A stretch of DNA of 64,000 nucleotides from Halalkalicoccus sp. NIPERK01 (GCF_030287405.1 NZ_JASVVV010000009.1:1-64000), one strand, 5' to 3'. Numbered from the stretch's first letter, positions 36,158 to 45,690 are shown. Notes: generated by a model from the letters alone, not told the origin. Numbers and translations: made by a program.

Positions 36158-37720
36158 ATGAACAACGAAATACCCTCCCTCACAGAATTTTATCATAAAC
36201 TGTTATATCGGTACGATGATCGTATCGCCGTTTCCTTCCGGAGTGAAACGTTATCGTATGCAACGATTGAGGAGCGGACGGGACGGATCGCGAACGCTTT
36301 CCAATCGATGGGAATGAATCCGGGCGATTGCGTTGCAATTATGATGAAGAACCGACCGGAATATCTGATAACGGAAATTGCTGCAATACGCGCCGGTGCG
36401 ACCATAATTCCACTGAATAGTGAATTAGACTCGGACTCGATTCAATCGATCTTGGATGACGCCGGGGCACGGACCCTCGTACTCGGACCAACATTCTTTT
36501 CGATCGGGCGAGCCCTCCAACAGGATGCATCCTTCGACCTCGATCATATTATTGGGGTCGAGGACGGATCGGAGTTCCCGATCGGATTCCACAGCTTCGA
36601 CGAGTTGTTATCCAAGGCAGATCGCGACGTGCCGACCGTGAACCCATCTTCGGAGGACGTTGCCGCCATATACTATACCGGGGGAACAACGGGCGAGCCA
36701 AAAGGCGCGATGCACACGCATCGTGGATTGCTCCTCAACACCTACTCTCATATCGCAGAACTCGAGATCGGGAAACGAGAACGAGCGCTACTCACGACGC
36801 CGCTCGGTCATTCTGCGGGATATATTGCTCGAGCGATCTTGGCTCAGGGAGGAACGATCGTCCTCGAACAGGAGTATAATCCGTCACAGTTTCTTGAAAC
36901 GGTCAAGGATGACCAGATCACTTGGTCGTTCCTCGTCCCGACGATGATATCTCAGCTGCTCGACGATCCAGATCTCGACGACGCAGAGACAAGCTCGCTG
37001 GAAACATTAGTCTACGGCGCGTCATCGATTCCGTCGGTCGTCCTCATGGAAGGGATCGATCGGCTCGGGCCGGTATTCATCCAGTTGTACGGCCTCACCG
37101 AGGTCCCGAACCTCGTGTCAGTACTCTCGAAGGCCGATCACGATCCCGAGCGTGAGGACGCACTGCTGTCGGCGGGCTATCCGGTCCAACTCGCGGACGT
37201 CTCGATCGCCGACCCGGAAAATCGGTGGGAAGGGGACGTTGGGGAGATCGTCGTCTCGTCGCCGTACGCGATGAAAGGATACTGGTCCCGAGAGCCGCTT
37301 GTCGGCGAGCGCAACCGGATCTACACCGGGGACCTTGGCCGGATTGGCGACGACGGCCGACTGTACGTGTTCGACCGCATTCAGGACGTGATCATCTCGA
37401 ACGGACAGCCCGTCTTCCCAAGTGAAGTGGAGAATGTCGTGCAACGCTATCCAGAGATCCACCAGGTTGCGATAATCGGGATTCCGAAGCACCGGGAGAC
37501 ATTTGACGTTTTGAGCGGGAACCAGCTCGACATCGAACAGGTCATCAAGGCGATCGTCGTCATGGAGAATGACATCTCGCTCGAGTCGATCCAAGAGTTC
37601 TGTCGTGAAATGGGCCTCAAGGAGCACCAGATCCCTCAATCGATGGATACCGTCGGTAAGCTGCCGGAGACGCCGTACGGGAAGATAGACAAGAAGTCGC
37701 TCCGGAAACCGTACTGGTAA
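36158..37720 (+). CDS. Acyl-CoA ligase of the ANL (AMP-binding) superfamily
   Basis: 520 residues. Activates a carboxylic acid to its acyl-CoA via an acyl-adenylate. The P-loop is YYTGGTTGEPKG (about residue 170), motif A5 is YGLTE, motif A7/A8 is YTGDLGRIGDDGRLYV followed by DRIQDVIISNGQPVFPSEVE, and the A10 lysine is in YGKIDKKSLR at the end. The substrate cannot be told from sequence. It opens the catabolic cluster and is followed 16 bases later by the HTH_10 regulator. Its N-terminal codon use is more AT-rich than the rest. Confidence 0.85.
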   Translation: MNNEIPSLTEFYHKLLYRYDDRIAVSFRSETLSYATIEERTGRIANAFQSMGMNPGDCVAIMMKNRPEYLITEIAAIRAGATIIPLNSELDSDSIQSILDDAGARTLVLGPTFFSIGRALQQDASFDLDHIIGVEDGSEFPIGFHSFDELLSKADRDVPTVNPSSEDVAAIYYTGGTTGEPKGAMHTHRGLLLNTYSHIAELEIGKRERALLTTPLGHSAGYIARAILAQGGTIVLEQEYNPSQFLETVKDDQITWSFLVPTMISQLLDDPDLDDAETSSLETLVYGASSIPSVVLMEGIDRLGPVFIQLYGLTEVPNLVSVLSKADHDPEREDALLSAGYPVQLADVSIADPENRWEGDVGEIVVSSPYAMKGYWSREPLVGERNRIYTGDLGRIGDDGRLYVFDRIQDVIISNGQPVFPSEVENVVQRYPEIHQVAIIGIPKHRETFDVLSGNQLDIEQVIKAIVVMENDISLESIQEFCREMGLKEHQIPQSMDTVGKLPETPYGKIDKKSLRKPYW

Positions 37721-37736
37721 TCGCCGGGCACAGGGG

Positions 37737-38432
37737 GTGATCAGGATTCTACGTATCGAATTTCAGATGCGAGCGTTGGGGGGGCTGGAGCGGCTCGTCG
37801 AAGGAGTCGCTGAGCTGACGGGCGTCGAACTTGACAATGCGATCCACGCCGGCGAGAACGCCTGGCTCGAGTTCCTTACGATGACGACCGTGTCGGACGT
37901 AGACCTCGAAGCTCGCCTCGTGGAGTTCACCGGCGTGGAGGTGCTCGGCGCTGCGAGGATACACGAGACATCGTCCGTCTGGTACGTACTTTTGCTAGTC
38001 GAGGAGTCCGAGCGGTTCATCCTCAAGACGATAGCAATGAACGGCGCCATCCCCCATCGGATCCACGTTGAGGAGGGAAGACTCAAAGCGATCGTCTCGG
38101 TCCGCGACTGGGACCACCTCAAGGAGTTCGCCGATGAGATCGAGTCGGCGTACAGCTCCTTCGAGCTAGTGGGAACGACGCAGGTCGACGGGCTCACCTA
38201 CCCGCTTGAGACGGACCGGCTGAAGTACACAGTCCGCGGGAAACTGACGGACGACCAATTGACCACGCTGGAAACCTCGTTTCGGATGGGCTACTACGCG
38301 GTGCCCCAGACGGCGACGAGCGAGGACGTGGCCGACCGACTCGACATTAGTCAATCGACCCTCAGCACGAAACTACGGAAGGCGCAGTACGGGCTGCTGG
38401 AGATCCTGTTTAGCGACATTGACGACGAGTAG
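37737..38432 (+). CDS. HTH_10 (bacterio-opsin activator-like) transcriptional regulator
   Basis: 231 residues from GTG 37737; an ATG at 37767 is the alternative. The C-terminal HTH_10 domain reads LTDDQLTTLETSFRMGYYAVP then SEDVADRLDISQSTLSTKLRKAQ, the haloarchaeal Bat-type signature. The N-terminal 150 residues form a sensor-like alpha/beta domain found in this family (VWYVLLLVEESERFILKTI). It sits inside the catabolic cluster and most likely regulates it; the effector is unknown. Confidence 0.85.
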   Translation: MIRILRIEFQMRALGGLERLVEGVAELTGVELDNAIHAGENAWLEFLTMTTVSDVDLEARLVEFTGVEVLGAARIHETSSVWYVLLLVEESERFILKTIAMNGAIPHRIHVEEGRLKAIVSVRDWDHLKEFADEIESAYSSFELVGTTQVDGLTYPLETDRLKYTVRGKLTDDQLTTLETSFRMGYYAVPQTATSEDVADRLDISQSTLSTKLRKAQYGLLEILFSDIDDE

Positions 38433-38440
38433 GGGAGCAG

Positions 38441-38828
38441 ATGACGACGCTGGTCGCGATTGAGTCGCCGGAGCAAGCCGATGTTCTGACGATCCTTGAG
38501 CGGGACCACCCTCCGGAAAGGGAGCGAACGTTCGTCGTTCACGCCCCAGAGGGCTCTGATAACGGCGGGTGGACCGGCTGTCGGCACGTGTGCACGACGA
38601 TAAGGGAGGGGTGGGAGTGCCGCTCATTCGCGGTACTGAAACGCCGGCGAACCGTCTTATCGCGTTCGTGACCACGGAGTCGATCGGATCGCACTCGTCA
38701 TTTCAGACCGGATGGCGACAGGGGAGGTCGCGATTGGATCGACCGCGTGGGAGCACCTGCTCGCCGATGCGATCCGCGGCGAGGTCGCCATCCAAGACGA
38801 CTTCCTGTTCATCCAGGATCTCACCTAG
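38441..38828 (+). pseudogene. Frameshifted small gene after the HTH_10 regulator
   Basis: Three frames fit together: MTTLVAIESPEQADVLTIL from 38441, then VGVPLIRGTETPANRLIAFV, then VDRIALVISDRMATGEVAIG...DDFLFIQDLT ending at TAG 38826-38828. At least two frameshifts are needed. The product would have been about 125 residues. No family recognised; from position it was probably an accessory of the regulator. Confidence 0.5.
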
Positions 38829-38950
38829 TTGTCGGCTCGAATCGACCGCTCGACACCCGTTCTGCGTCCAGTATATAATCATCGATATATATCACATCTT
38901 ATCGCGACAGGAACTATTGTAGTGCTCGAAACAATCGAATCACGCACAGC

Positions 38951-39079
38951 ATGATAATGATATACATTACCGCAGGCGTGATGATCACGACGTGGATCGT
39001 TCTGGGGTTATACATCAGGTGGGTCGTGAAGTCCGGGTACGAGGACACACTTGAGTTCACGGAGGGTAGGTCGGCGTGA
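38951..39079 (+). CDS. 42-residue single-pass membrane partner of the SSS symporter
   Basis: ATG 38951 to TGA 39079. One hydrophobic segment (IYITAGVMITTWIVLGLYI) is followed by a basic-then-acidic tail. The stop overlaps the symporter's GTG start by four bases (GTGA), so the two are translationally coupled. Short membrane proteins encoded just before sodium/solute symporters are known in other SSS systems, where they act as small subunits. A start at the third codon (38957) is also possible. Confidence 0.65.
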   Translation: MIMIYITAGVMITTWIVLGLYIRWVVKSGYEDTLEFTEGRSA

Positions 39080-40632
39080 TTGGGCTGTACGGTTGGACAG
39101 CGGTCTTTGGAATCCTCTTCCTTGGACTGCTGTTTGTCCTGACGTACGTCGCGACGAAACGAACGAAGGGGTTGCGCGACTTCATCGTGGCACCGACGAG
39201 TTACGGCCCGGTCTGGATTGGTCTCGCGGTCGGTGCGACCGCGTGTAGTGCGGCGGCAACGCTGGGGAACCCAGGCCTCGTCTACAGCTACGGCTGGTCC
39301 GGAATGTGGTACGGTTACGGGTACGGACTAATGGTAATCGCGTGGGCCGTCTCTGCGTACCAGCTGAACCGGTTCAGCCGTGATCTGGAGGCGAACTCGC
39401 TTCCGGACTTCTTCGGGAAGCGATTCCAGAGCCCGTTTTTACGCGCGTTCTCGGCGATCGTCACGCTGTTCCTAGCGTTCTACATTGCTGGGCAGTTCGC
39501 CGGGGCGAGCCTCGCCATCACGGAGATGACGCCGCTGACCTATACCACTGGCATCCTGATCGGTGCCGCGATCATCGTCGCGTACGTGATGATCGGCGGT
39601 GCCCACGCGGAAATCCTGAACAGCGCCATCCAGGGTGCATTTATGCTCATCCTGGGCGTAATCGTGATCGTCTCCGGCTTCGTCGCCGTCGGAGGAATCG
39701 GTGACATGAACGCCGCCGTCGCCGCCCAGGACGCGAGTCTCGGTGCGAGTTCGATGTTCGGGGAACCCCACTTCAGCGCGTTCAACGGGCCCGCCATCTT
39801 CCTCGCGCTGGGGCTGTTCGCGCTCACCCCGCAACTGTCCCGACTCTGGATGGCCCTCGACGATGAGAAGAACGTCAAGTGGACCCTCCTGGTCGCGCTG
39901 CTGTTCATGACGGTGATGTACGGGCTGATGCTGGTGGGCGGCTTAGCTGGGCGCGCTGTCGCGCCGAACCTCGAGACGGCCGACATTGCGACGCTTGTCC
40001 TCGTTTCGCAGGTCGTCCCGGACGCTGTCTACGCGTTCGTCGGGGTCGCGATCTTCGCCGCCATCATGTCAACGACCGCGGGGTTGTTCCTCACTTGCGC
40101 GATCGCCGTGTCGAACGACCTGTACAAGGACACGCTTGTGCCGCTGCTTGAGTGGAACATCGACGAGGCAACCCTGGATCGCCAGACCAACTTGGGAACC
40201 CGGCTGATGATCCTCGTCATGGCCGTCGTGGCCTTGATCATTGCGTTCAATCCGCCGAACTTCCTCACCGGGCTAATGTGGGTCGGCATCGGCGCGTTTG
40301 CGGCCGCGTTCGTTCCAATCCTTCTCTGGGGCTCCATCTGGGACGGCGTCACGCCGACCGCGGCGAAGGTTAGTGCCGTCGTCGGGTTCTCGATCCACAC
40401 GATCGGCTACTTCGGTCTTGGTCAGACGCTAGGGCTGACGCTGTGGACGGTGCCGTGGCGCGGTTCGGGTCTAGGAATCATTGTCAGCTTCGTCCTCGTC
40501 CCGCTGCTGAGCTTCGTCACCAGCCAGACGCTCGACAGGAGCTTCCTCAACGAGATCTTCTACCAAGAGCGGTTGAACGTTGACGGTTCCGTCGCTAACC
40601 GACCGGAGCCCGACGAGGTGTCGGACGACTGA
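39076..40632 (+). CDS. Sodium:solute symporter (SSS family)
   Basis: 518 residues with about 13 membrane segments. Starts at GTG 39076, overlapping the small membrane gene. The family core is clear: FIVAPTSYGPVWIGLAVGAT, YSYGWSGMWYGYGYGL, a segment 3-5 region AIVTLFLAFYIAGQFAGAS and AAIMSTTAGLFLTCAIAVSNDLY with the conserved small-residue helix. It imports an organic acid, sugar, amino acid or similar compound with sodium. Because it lies between two CoA ligases, an organic acid is the best guess for its substrate. Confidence 0.88.
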   Translation: MIGLYGWTAVFGILFLGLLFVLTYVATKRTKGLRDFIVAPTSYGPVWIGLAVGATACSAAATLGNPGLVYSYGWSGMWYGYGYGLMVIAWAVSAYQLNRFSRDLEANSLPDFFGKRFQSPFLRAFSAIVTLFLAFYIAGQFAGASLAITEMTPLTYTTGILIGAAIIVAYVMIGGAHAEILNSAIQGAFMLILGVIVIVSGFVAVGGIGDMNAAVAAQDASLGASSMFGEPHFSAFNGPAIFLALGLFALTPQLSRLWMALDDEKNVKWTLLVALLFMTVMYGLMLVGGLAGRAVAPNLETADIATLVLVSQVVPDAVYAFVGVAIFAAIMSTTAGLFLTCAIAVSNDLYKDTLVPLLEWNIDEATLDRQTNLGTRLMILVMAVVALIIAFNPPNFLTGLMWVGIGAFAAAFVPILLWGSIWDGVTPTAAKVSAVVGFSIHTIGYFGLGQTLGLTLWTVPWRGSGLGIIVSFVLVPLLSFVTSQTLDRSFLNEIFYQERLNVDGSVANRPEPDEVSDD

Positions 40633-40684
40633 CGACCCTCCAGCAAAGTAACTCTCGACACCAAATACGATTCAACAAATACAA

Positions 40685-42349
40685 ATGACGGACGATTACG
40701 ACTACGAGACCGTTCAGGACACACTTCACCCGGAAATCAGGGAACAAGAATCAATCAAGGACGTCCTCGAGACGGCCGCCGACCTGTGGTCGGATCGACG
40801 GTACTTCACGTACGCGCCGACCGGCGAGACAGCCACGTTCGCGGAGATGAACCGTCGGGCCAACCGCGTTGCCAACGCTCTGGCCGAGATCGGGGTCGGC
40901 TTTGGCAATCGCGTCGGGCTCTACCTGACGAACCGCCCTGAGTACGTCGCGGGCATTTTCGGATGCGCGAAGCTCGGGGCGATCGAGACGCCGATCAGCT
41001 GGGAGTACCGCGCCCGGGAGGTCGAACACACGCTTGACTCCGCGGGCGTGTCGACGATCCTCGCTCAGTCGGACGAGCTGATCCTAGAGAACATCACCGA
41101 GGTGGCGGCCGATCACAATGCGATCGAGCGTGTGATCGCGATCGACGCGGACGCTTACAACCGGATCGCGGACCTCGAGGGCGTCGACACCTACTTCCTC
41201 GACGACTTAGCGGAGCAGGTACCCGAGACGAACCCGGACGTGGCGGTCGGCGCAGACGATCCGATGGCGATCCTCTCGACGTCGGGCACGACCGGCCTTC
41301 CGAAGCCCGCGGTGCTCTCTAACCAGTCGTTCCTGCTGGGCGCGAAGAGCTTCCTCGGCGCACCGCTGCCGGACGATGACGTCAACTACAACGGCTTCCC
41401 GTTGTTCCACGGGAACAACCAGTTCTACTCGATGTTGGGTCCGTTGATCGCCGGCCGGGAGTACGTCCTCTCGGATCGGTTCAGCGCGAGCAAGTTCATG
41501 GACGAGATTGCGACCTATGGCGTCACCTCAATCAACGTCCTCGGAGGGCTACCTAAAATCCTCGATTCCGCCTACGACGCCGAGGACATCCCGGAGAACG
41601 ACCTCGAGATCGCGATCGGTCCGATCTCGATGGAGCTGTGGGAGCACTTCGAGGAGAAGTTCAACCTCACCGTCGTCCAGCTCTACTCCCAGACCGAGAG
41701 CCCCACGCTCATCCTCAACCACCCCGACGAGGACGAGATCAAGGTGGGCGCGATCGGAAAACCGATGTTCCCGGACCTGGGACACGAAGTGACACTAATC
41801 GACGACGGCGGGAACAAGGTCGGACCGGGCAGAAAGGGCGAACTGATCCGGACCGATCCCGGTGCCATGCTTGAGTACTGGAACATGCCTGCAAAGACTA
41901 AGGAAACGCTCCGTGAGAGAGTGATCTACTCGGGAGACATCGCCCGCAGCGACGACGAGGGCTACTACTACTACGTCGATCGGAAGAAGTTCATGATCCG
42001 GCGAAGCGGAGAGAATATCTCGGCTCAGGAGATCGAGAACGTGATCGACGAGCACCCCGATGTCGAAGAGTCAGCGATCATCCCCGTCCCGGACGATCTC
42101 CGTGGCGAGGAGGTGAAGGTACTGGTCAACCGAACCTCTCCAGACCTGACTCCTGCAGACATCGTCTCGCAGGTCGCCGGCCAACTTGCGAGCCACAAGG
42201 TCCCACGGTACGTCGAGTTCGTCGATACCTTCCCACGGACGCCGAGCGAACGAATCAAACGGGTTCAACTGGCCAATGAAGAGGCCGAGCACGACGACCA
42301 CGGCTGGGACCGCGAGGCGGAGCTATCCGAGTGGGAGGCATCGATATGA
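40685..42349 (+). CDS. Acyl-CoA ligase (ANL superfamily), second paralogue
   Basis: 554 residues. P-loop STSGTTGLPKPAV (about residue 200), A5-like YSQTESPT, A7 YSGDIARSDDEGYYYYVDRKKFMIRRSGENIS and the C-terminal A10 lysine in TPSERIKRVQL. It resembles crotonobetaine/carnitine and long-chain acyl-CoA ligases in layout. It activates the imported acid. Its stop TGA overlaps the thiolase ATG by four bases (ATGA), so ligase and thiolase are coupled. Confidence 0.87.
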   Translation: MTDDYDYETVQDTLHPEIREQESIKDVLETAADLWSDRRYFTYAPTGETATFAEMNRRANRVANALAEIGVGFGNRVGLYLTNRPEYVAGIFGCAKLGAIETPISWEYRAREVEHTLDSAGVSTILAQSDELILENITEVAADHNAIERVIAIDADAYNRIADLEGVDTYFLDDLAEQVPETNPDVAVGADDPMAILSTSGTTGLPKPAVLSNQSFLLGAKSFLGAPLPDDDVNYNGFPLFHGNNQFYSMLGPLIAGREYVLSDRFSASKFMDEIATYGVTSINVLGGLPKILDSAYDAEDIPENDLEIAIGPISMELWEHFEEKFNLTVVQLYSQTESPTLILNHPDEDEIKVGAIGKPMFPDLGHEVTLIDDGGNKVGPGRKGELIRTDPGAMLEYWNMPAKTKETLRERVIYSGDIARSDDEGYYYYVDRKKFMIRRSGENISAQEIENVIDEHPDVEESAIIPVPDDLRGEEVKVLVNRTSPDLTPADIVSQVAGQLASHKVPRYVEFVDTFPRTPSERIKRVQLANEEAEHDDHGWDREAELSEWEASI

Positions 42350-43500
42350 GGGACGTCGCGATCGTCGGCCGCGGCACAACGACGTACGGCGTTCACGATG
42401 ACGGGATCAAAGACCTCGCTACGAAGGCAGTGGCGAGAGCGCTTGATTCATCAGGTCTCGAGCGGTCGGCAGTCGAAGCGCTCTCTCTTGGGAACTTCGC
42501 AGCCGGGATGCTTGAGGGCCAGGAACTGCTCGCGGCACTGGTTGCCGACGCCGTTGGGCTCGAGGACATTCCGGTCATGAAGACGGAGGGTGCCTGTGCT
42601 AGCTCCGGAATCGCGTTCCACCAGGCGCGCCAGCAGATTGCAATGGGCGTTCACGATGTTGTTGTCGTTGTCGGCGTCGAGAAGATGACCGGCGTCCCAA
42701 CAGCAGAGTTCACACAAGCCCTCGCAGCTGCCGCTGATGGGACGACCGAAGGGCAGACAGGACTGACCTTCCCAGGGTTCTACGGACTCTTCACGAGCCG
42801 ATATCTCCACGAGTACAGCGTTGACCGCGAAGATATCTCGAAAGTTGCGGTGAAGAACCGGCGGAATGCAGCTGAGAACCCCCGAGCCCGATTTCGCGAG
42901 CCGATTACAATCGATGACGTGATGGAATCAGAGCCGATCGCCGACCCTCTCCGGTTATACGACTGTTGTCCGGCAGCCGACGGGGCGACGGCAGTCGTCC
43001 TGACGGCGAGCGATATGGCACCCTCGGTTACGTCGGATCCGATCGAGGTGCTCGCGACGGCCCACACGTCTGGACGCAGTGGTGCCTACCGCTACGATGA
43101 CCTCACGACATTCGAGGCGACCCGTACTGCGGCTAGCCGGGTGTACTCCGAGGCTGACGTTACGCCGGCCGATATTGACGTCGTCGAACTTCACGACTGC
43201 TTCAGCTCAGCAGAGGTCGGCGACTCTGAGGATCTGAGGTTCTTCCCGAAGGGAGAGGGCGCGGCCGCTGCTGCAGCCGGGGACACCGCAGTCGACGGCG
43301 AGATTCCCATTAATCCCAGCGGCGGACTCCTCTCGAAAGGCCATCCCGTTGGCGCGACAGGACTTGGACAGATCTATGAGATTTGTCGACAACTGAACGG
43401 GGACCACGAAAACCAAGTTGCGGACGCACAGACAGGTCTCACCCACAATTTAGGCGGCAGCGGTGCGGTCTGTACAGTTAGTGTCCTTGGGAGGAAATAA
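42346..43500 (+). CDS. Thiolase family protein (SCP-x type acyl-CoA acetyltransferase)
   Basis: 384 residues from ATG 42346. The nucleophilic cysteine lies in TEGACASSGIAF (about residue 84), and the second active-site region is NPSGGLLSKGHPVGATG near 325, with catalytic His. HDCFS provides another conserved site. It belongs to the archaeal non-decarboxylating thiolase type that is usually encoded with a DUF35 zinc protein, as here. It would cleave a 3-oxoacyl-CoA (or condense acetyl-CoA in reverse). Confidence 0.88.
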   Translation: MRDVAIVGRGTTTYGVHDDGIKDLATKAVARALDSSGLERSAVEALSLGNFAAGMLEGQELLAALVADAVGLEDIPVMKTEGACASSGIAFHQARQQIAMGVHDVVVVVGVEKMTGVPTAEFTQALAAAADGTTEGQTGLTFPGFYGLFTSRYLHEYSVDREDISKVAVKNRRNAAENPRARFREPITIDDVMESEPIADPLRLYDCCPAADGATAVVLTASDMAPSVTSDPIEVLATAHTSGRSGAYRYDDLTTFEATRTAASRVYSEADVTPADIDVVELHDCFSSAEVGDSEDLRFFPKGEGAAAAAAGDTAVDGEIPINPSGGLLSKGHPVGATGLGQIYEICRQLNGDHENQVADAQTGLTHNLGGSGAVCTVSVLGRK

Positions 43501-43501
43501 C

Positions 43502-43828
43502 ATGAATCAGTTCCCAGCCACAAAGTGTGTGGAGTGTGGAAACATCTACGGTCATCGTACAGCCGTTTGCCGCGAGTGTCTCAGCGAACAGATGGATCCC
43601 CATTCAATATCTGGACACGGAACCGTCTACGCGACGACGACGATACGGGTTCCAGGCGCGGAGGTCGAAGATGACGCCCCGTACGAGGTCTGTGTCATCG
43701 ATGTCGGTACTGACGAGACCGCCCGGGTGACGGCACGCCTTACCGACCGCTCGGATCCAGACCTCGGCGACGACGTACAGTTCGTCGAAGAGCGACGTGG
43801 TACATTCTACTTCGAGACCCATGGTTGA
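43502..43828 (+). CDS. DUF35 zinc-ribbon/OB-fold partner of the thiolase
   Basis: 108 residues. N-terminal zinc ribbon with C8-x2-C11 and C22-x2-C25 (KCVECGNIYGHRTAVCREC) and an OB-fold C terminus (GHGTVYATTTIRVPG). Such proteins tether HMG-CoA synthase/thiolase complexes or hold acyl-CoA near the enzyme in archaea. It starts one base after the thiolase stop and overlaps the next gene by eight bases. Confidence 0.85.
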   Translation: MNQFPATKCVECGNIYGHRTAVCRECLSEQMDPHSISGHGTVYATTTIRVPGAEVEDDAPYEVCVIDVGTDETARVTARLTDRSDPDLGDDVQFVEERRGTFYFETHG

Positions 43829-44234
43829 ACAAATCGATCACATCGGCGTGCTCGTCGAGGACATTACGTCCTCAAGAGGAATTTACGAACAGCTCGGCAT
43901 CGAACTGGTAAAGACAGAACGCGTCCCGGAGTTCGGTGTTGAGATCGCGTTCATGAGCAATGGCACCGAACTGATCGAACTTGTCGAACCGCTCGCAGAC
44001 GACGAGTTCACACAACTTCTCGTAGAACAGGACCACTCCGGATTCCTTCACCACATTGCGTTTCGCGTTGAGGACATTGAGGGCGTGCTCGAAGATCTCA
44101 AACGAGCAGGTATTGGACTTCGCGATCCAGCTCCTCGTCAAGGAGCCGGAGGTGCAAGCGTCGCGTTCCTCGAACAAGCGGCCGGTAATGGCGTGAACAT
44201 CGAGCTAGTTGAGCGCGATGAAGAAGTGATCTAG
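43821..44234 (+). CDS. VOC family protein, methylmalonyl-CoA epimerase-like
   Basis: 137 residues from ATG 43821. Two babbaab repeats of the vicinal-oxygen-chelate fold. Metal ligands are visible: H in IDHIGVLVED, E in LIELVEPL, H in FLHHIAFRVED and E in NIELVERD, the pattern of methylmalonyl-CoA epimerase and glyoxalase. It is translationally coupled to the DUF35 gene. An epimerase in this operon suggests that the breakdown yields a branched or methylmalonyl-type CoA ester; the exact substrate is not readable. Confidence 0.8.
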   Translation: MVEQIDHIGVLVEDITSSRGIYEQLGIELVKTERVPEFGVEIAFMSNGTELIELVEPLADDEFTQLLVEQDHSGFLHHIAFRVEDIEGVLEDLKRAGIGLRDPAPRQGAGGASVAFLEQAAGNGVNIELVERDEEVI

Positions 44235-44243
44235 AGTTCTCGA

Positions 44244-44696
44244 CTAGTTACTGGTTTTTCGTTCGAAGAGTACGTTGTTGACCGCTCGAAGGACGACCGA
44301 GTCGTGCTGATTTCGAACCGTCCGCTCAAGCGCGACGAGTCCGCGTGTCGGGTCGCTTTTGGACGGGCGCTTCTTAAGGACCTCTAGGGTGGTGGAGAGC
44401 CTGTCCCCTGGGCCGACAGGGTTAGGGAACGAGACGTCCTCGAATCCGACGCTTCCCAAGATACGAGCGTTCCCGTAGAGATTATCGACGATCTGCCGCT
44501 GAGACAGTGCGAACGTCTGTAATCCGCTAGTGATGACGCCGTCGAACGGCGTTTCCGCGCCAGCAGCATCGTCCGTGTGAAATGGCAGGGGATCGTACTG
44601 CCGACCGAACTCGACGATCTCTTTCTTGGTAATCTCGACGTCACCGAACTCGTAGATTTCACCGACAACGAAGTCGTCGTAATGCAGGTTACACAT
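44244..44696 (-). CDS. MaoC-like (R)-specific enoyl-CoA hydratase
   Basis: 150 residues with one hot-dog domain. The catalytic loop is YDPLPFHTDD (Asp and His, about residues 35-44), followed by GAETPFDGVITSGLQT, typical of MaoC. It hydrates an enoyl-CoA. It is convergent with the epimerase-like gene, ten bases apart, and fits the same pathway. Length normal for a single-domain hydratase. Confidence 0.88.
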   Translation of the reverse strand: MCNLHYDDFVVGEIYEFGDVEITKKEIVEFGRQYDPLPFHTDDAAGAETPFDGVITSGLQTFALSQRQIVDNLYGNARILGSVGFEDVSFPNPVGPGDRLSTTLEVLKKRPSKSDPTRGLVALERTVRNQHDSVVLRAVNNVLFERKTSN

Positions 44697-44799
44697 ACGA
44701 CCCGTGTTGCGGTGTCATTAGATAATTCGGTCGGTCGTCCACTGGGTTCAGACGCCTTGATTCCCACTGAGGTTGTCTGTGAGCATTCCTAGCGCCCTG

Positions 44800-45690
44800 T
44801 GAATCAGCGAATCCCTCACCCACCGAACTCGCGAAGTGGCTCGTACGTTCTTGACTCATACTGGTCGCTCTCCGACCAAGAGAGTCGACGGAACGCCCGA
44901 TCCCGTCACGGAGGAACTCTGGATACGCCGTGTGGATCGCCGTTGCCTCACGGATCATTCCGTCGACATAGATCGGCAGTTTCGGGAGTTATCCCTCCCG
45001 CATCGTTTTCTCCAGGACGCGCAGCAGCTCTCGTGAGCAACCGACTGCGATCGCTGGAATAACCATCGTTCGACTCTTCTCGTGCGTGTCGTTGATTAGT
45101 TCGATGAGTTTGCGCTCACTGTCGTCCTGATCCATCTGGAAGTCAGTGCGCCGGCTGTAGGTCGATTCTATGATGAGTGTCTCGGCGCGTGGGAAGTCGT
45201 TCGATGCGCCGTTGAACAGGCGCGTCTCGGGGTAGTCGACGCCATCCGAGCGGACGACGTTGTGGAAACCGTCACTGACGCGGACGTGTGCGAGGCCCAC
45301 CCGAGGATGTGGCCGGCGTCGCAGAACGTGAGCGTGATGGCGGGCGCGAAGTCGGCGACAGTCCCGTAGTCGACCGTAATCGGATCCTGTGTTTGAGTTC
45401 CTCACTCTGCGCTCCCGTACGGCGGCGTGTATTCCCCTTTACCGCGACGGCGGGGTAGGCGGATCGGATCGTAGACTTGTGATGCCAGCCTCGTCAACTA
45501 TGAGCTCGAGAATCCAGAGCTTCGCCGCAGATGGGCTTGCCTGGGACCTGGGGCGGGACGGATCGTGAATCGCTTTTGGACCGCGCTGGCGAGCTTCCGA
45601 GCCAATCCGTCGCGCTCCGCAAACGTGGACGGTATCTCGGTATGGATGGGGGCTGATTGATCACTCACCGTGTCCCGCTGGCGGGGAGTG
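44800..45690 (-). pseudogene. Decayed aCPSF1/FttA-type beta-CASP ribonuclease gene
   Basis: Scattered frames match one family in order on the minus strand. FAERDGLARKLASAVQKRF...TIRPAPG resembles the N-terminal KH region. DYGTVADFAPAITLTFCDAG then HVRVSDGFHNVV and TLIIESTYSRR come from the metallo-beta-lactamase core (the D-x-H-x-G context and LESTYG-like motif). VIPAIAVGCSRELLRVLE and LPIYVDGMIREATAIHTAYP belong to the beta-CASP part. Several frameshifts and large losses make it non-functional. The intact enzyme ends archaeal transcription, so a working copy must be elsewhere in the genome. Confidence 0.7.
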
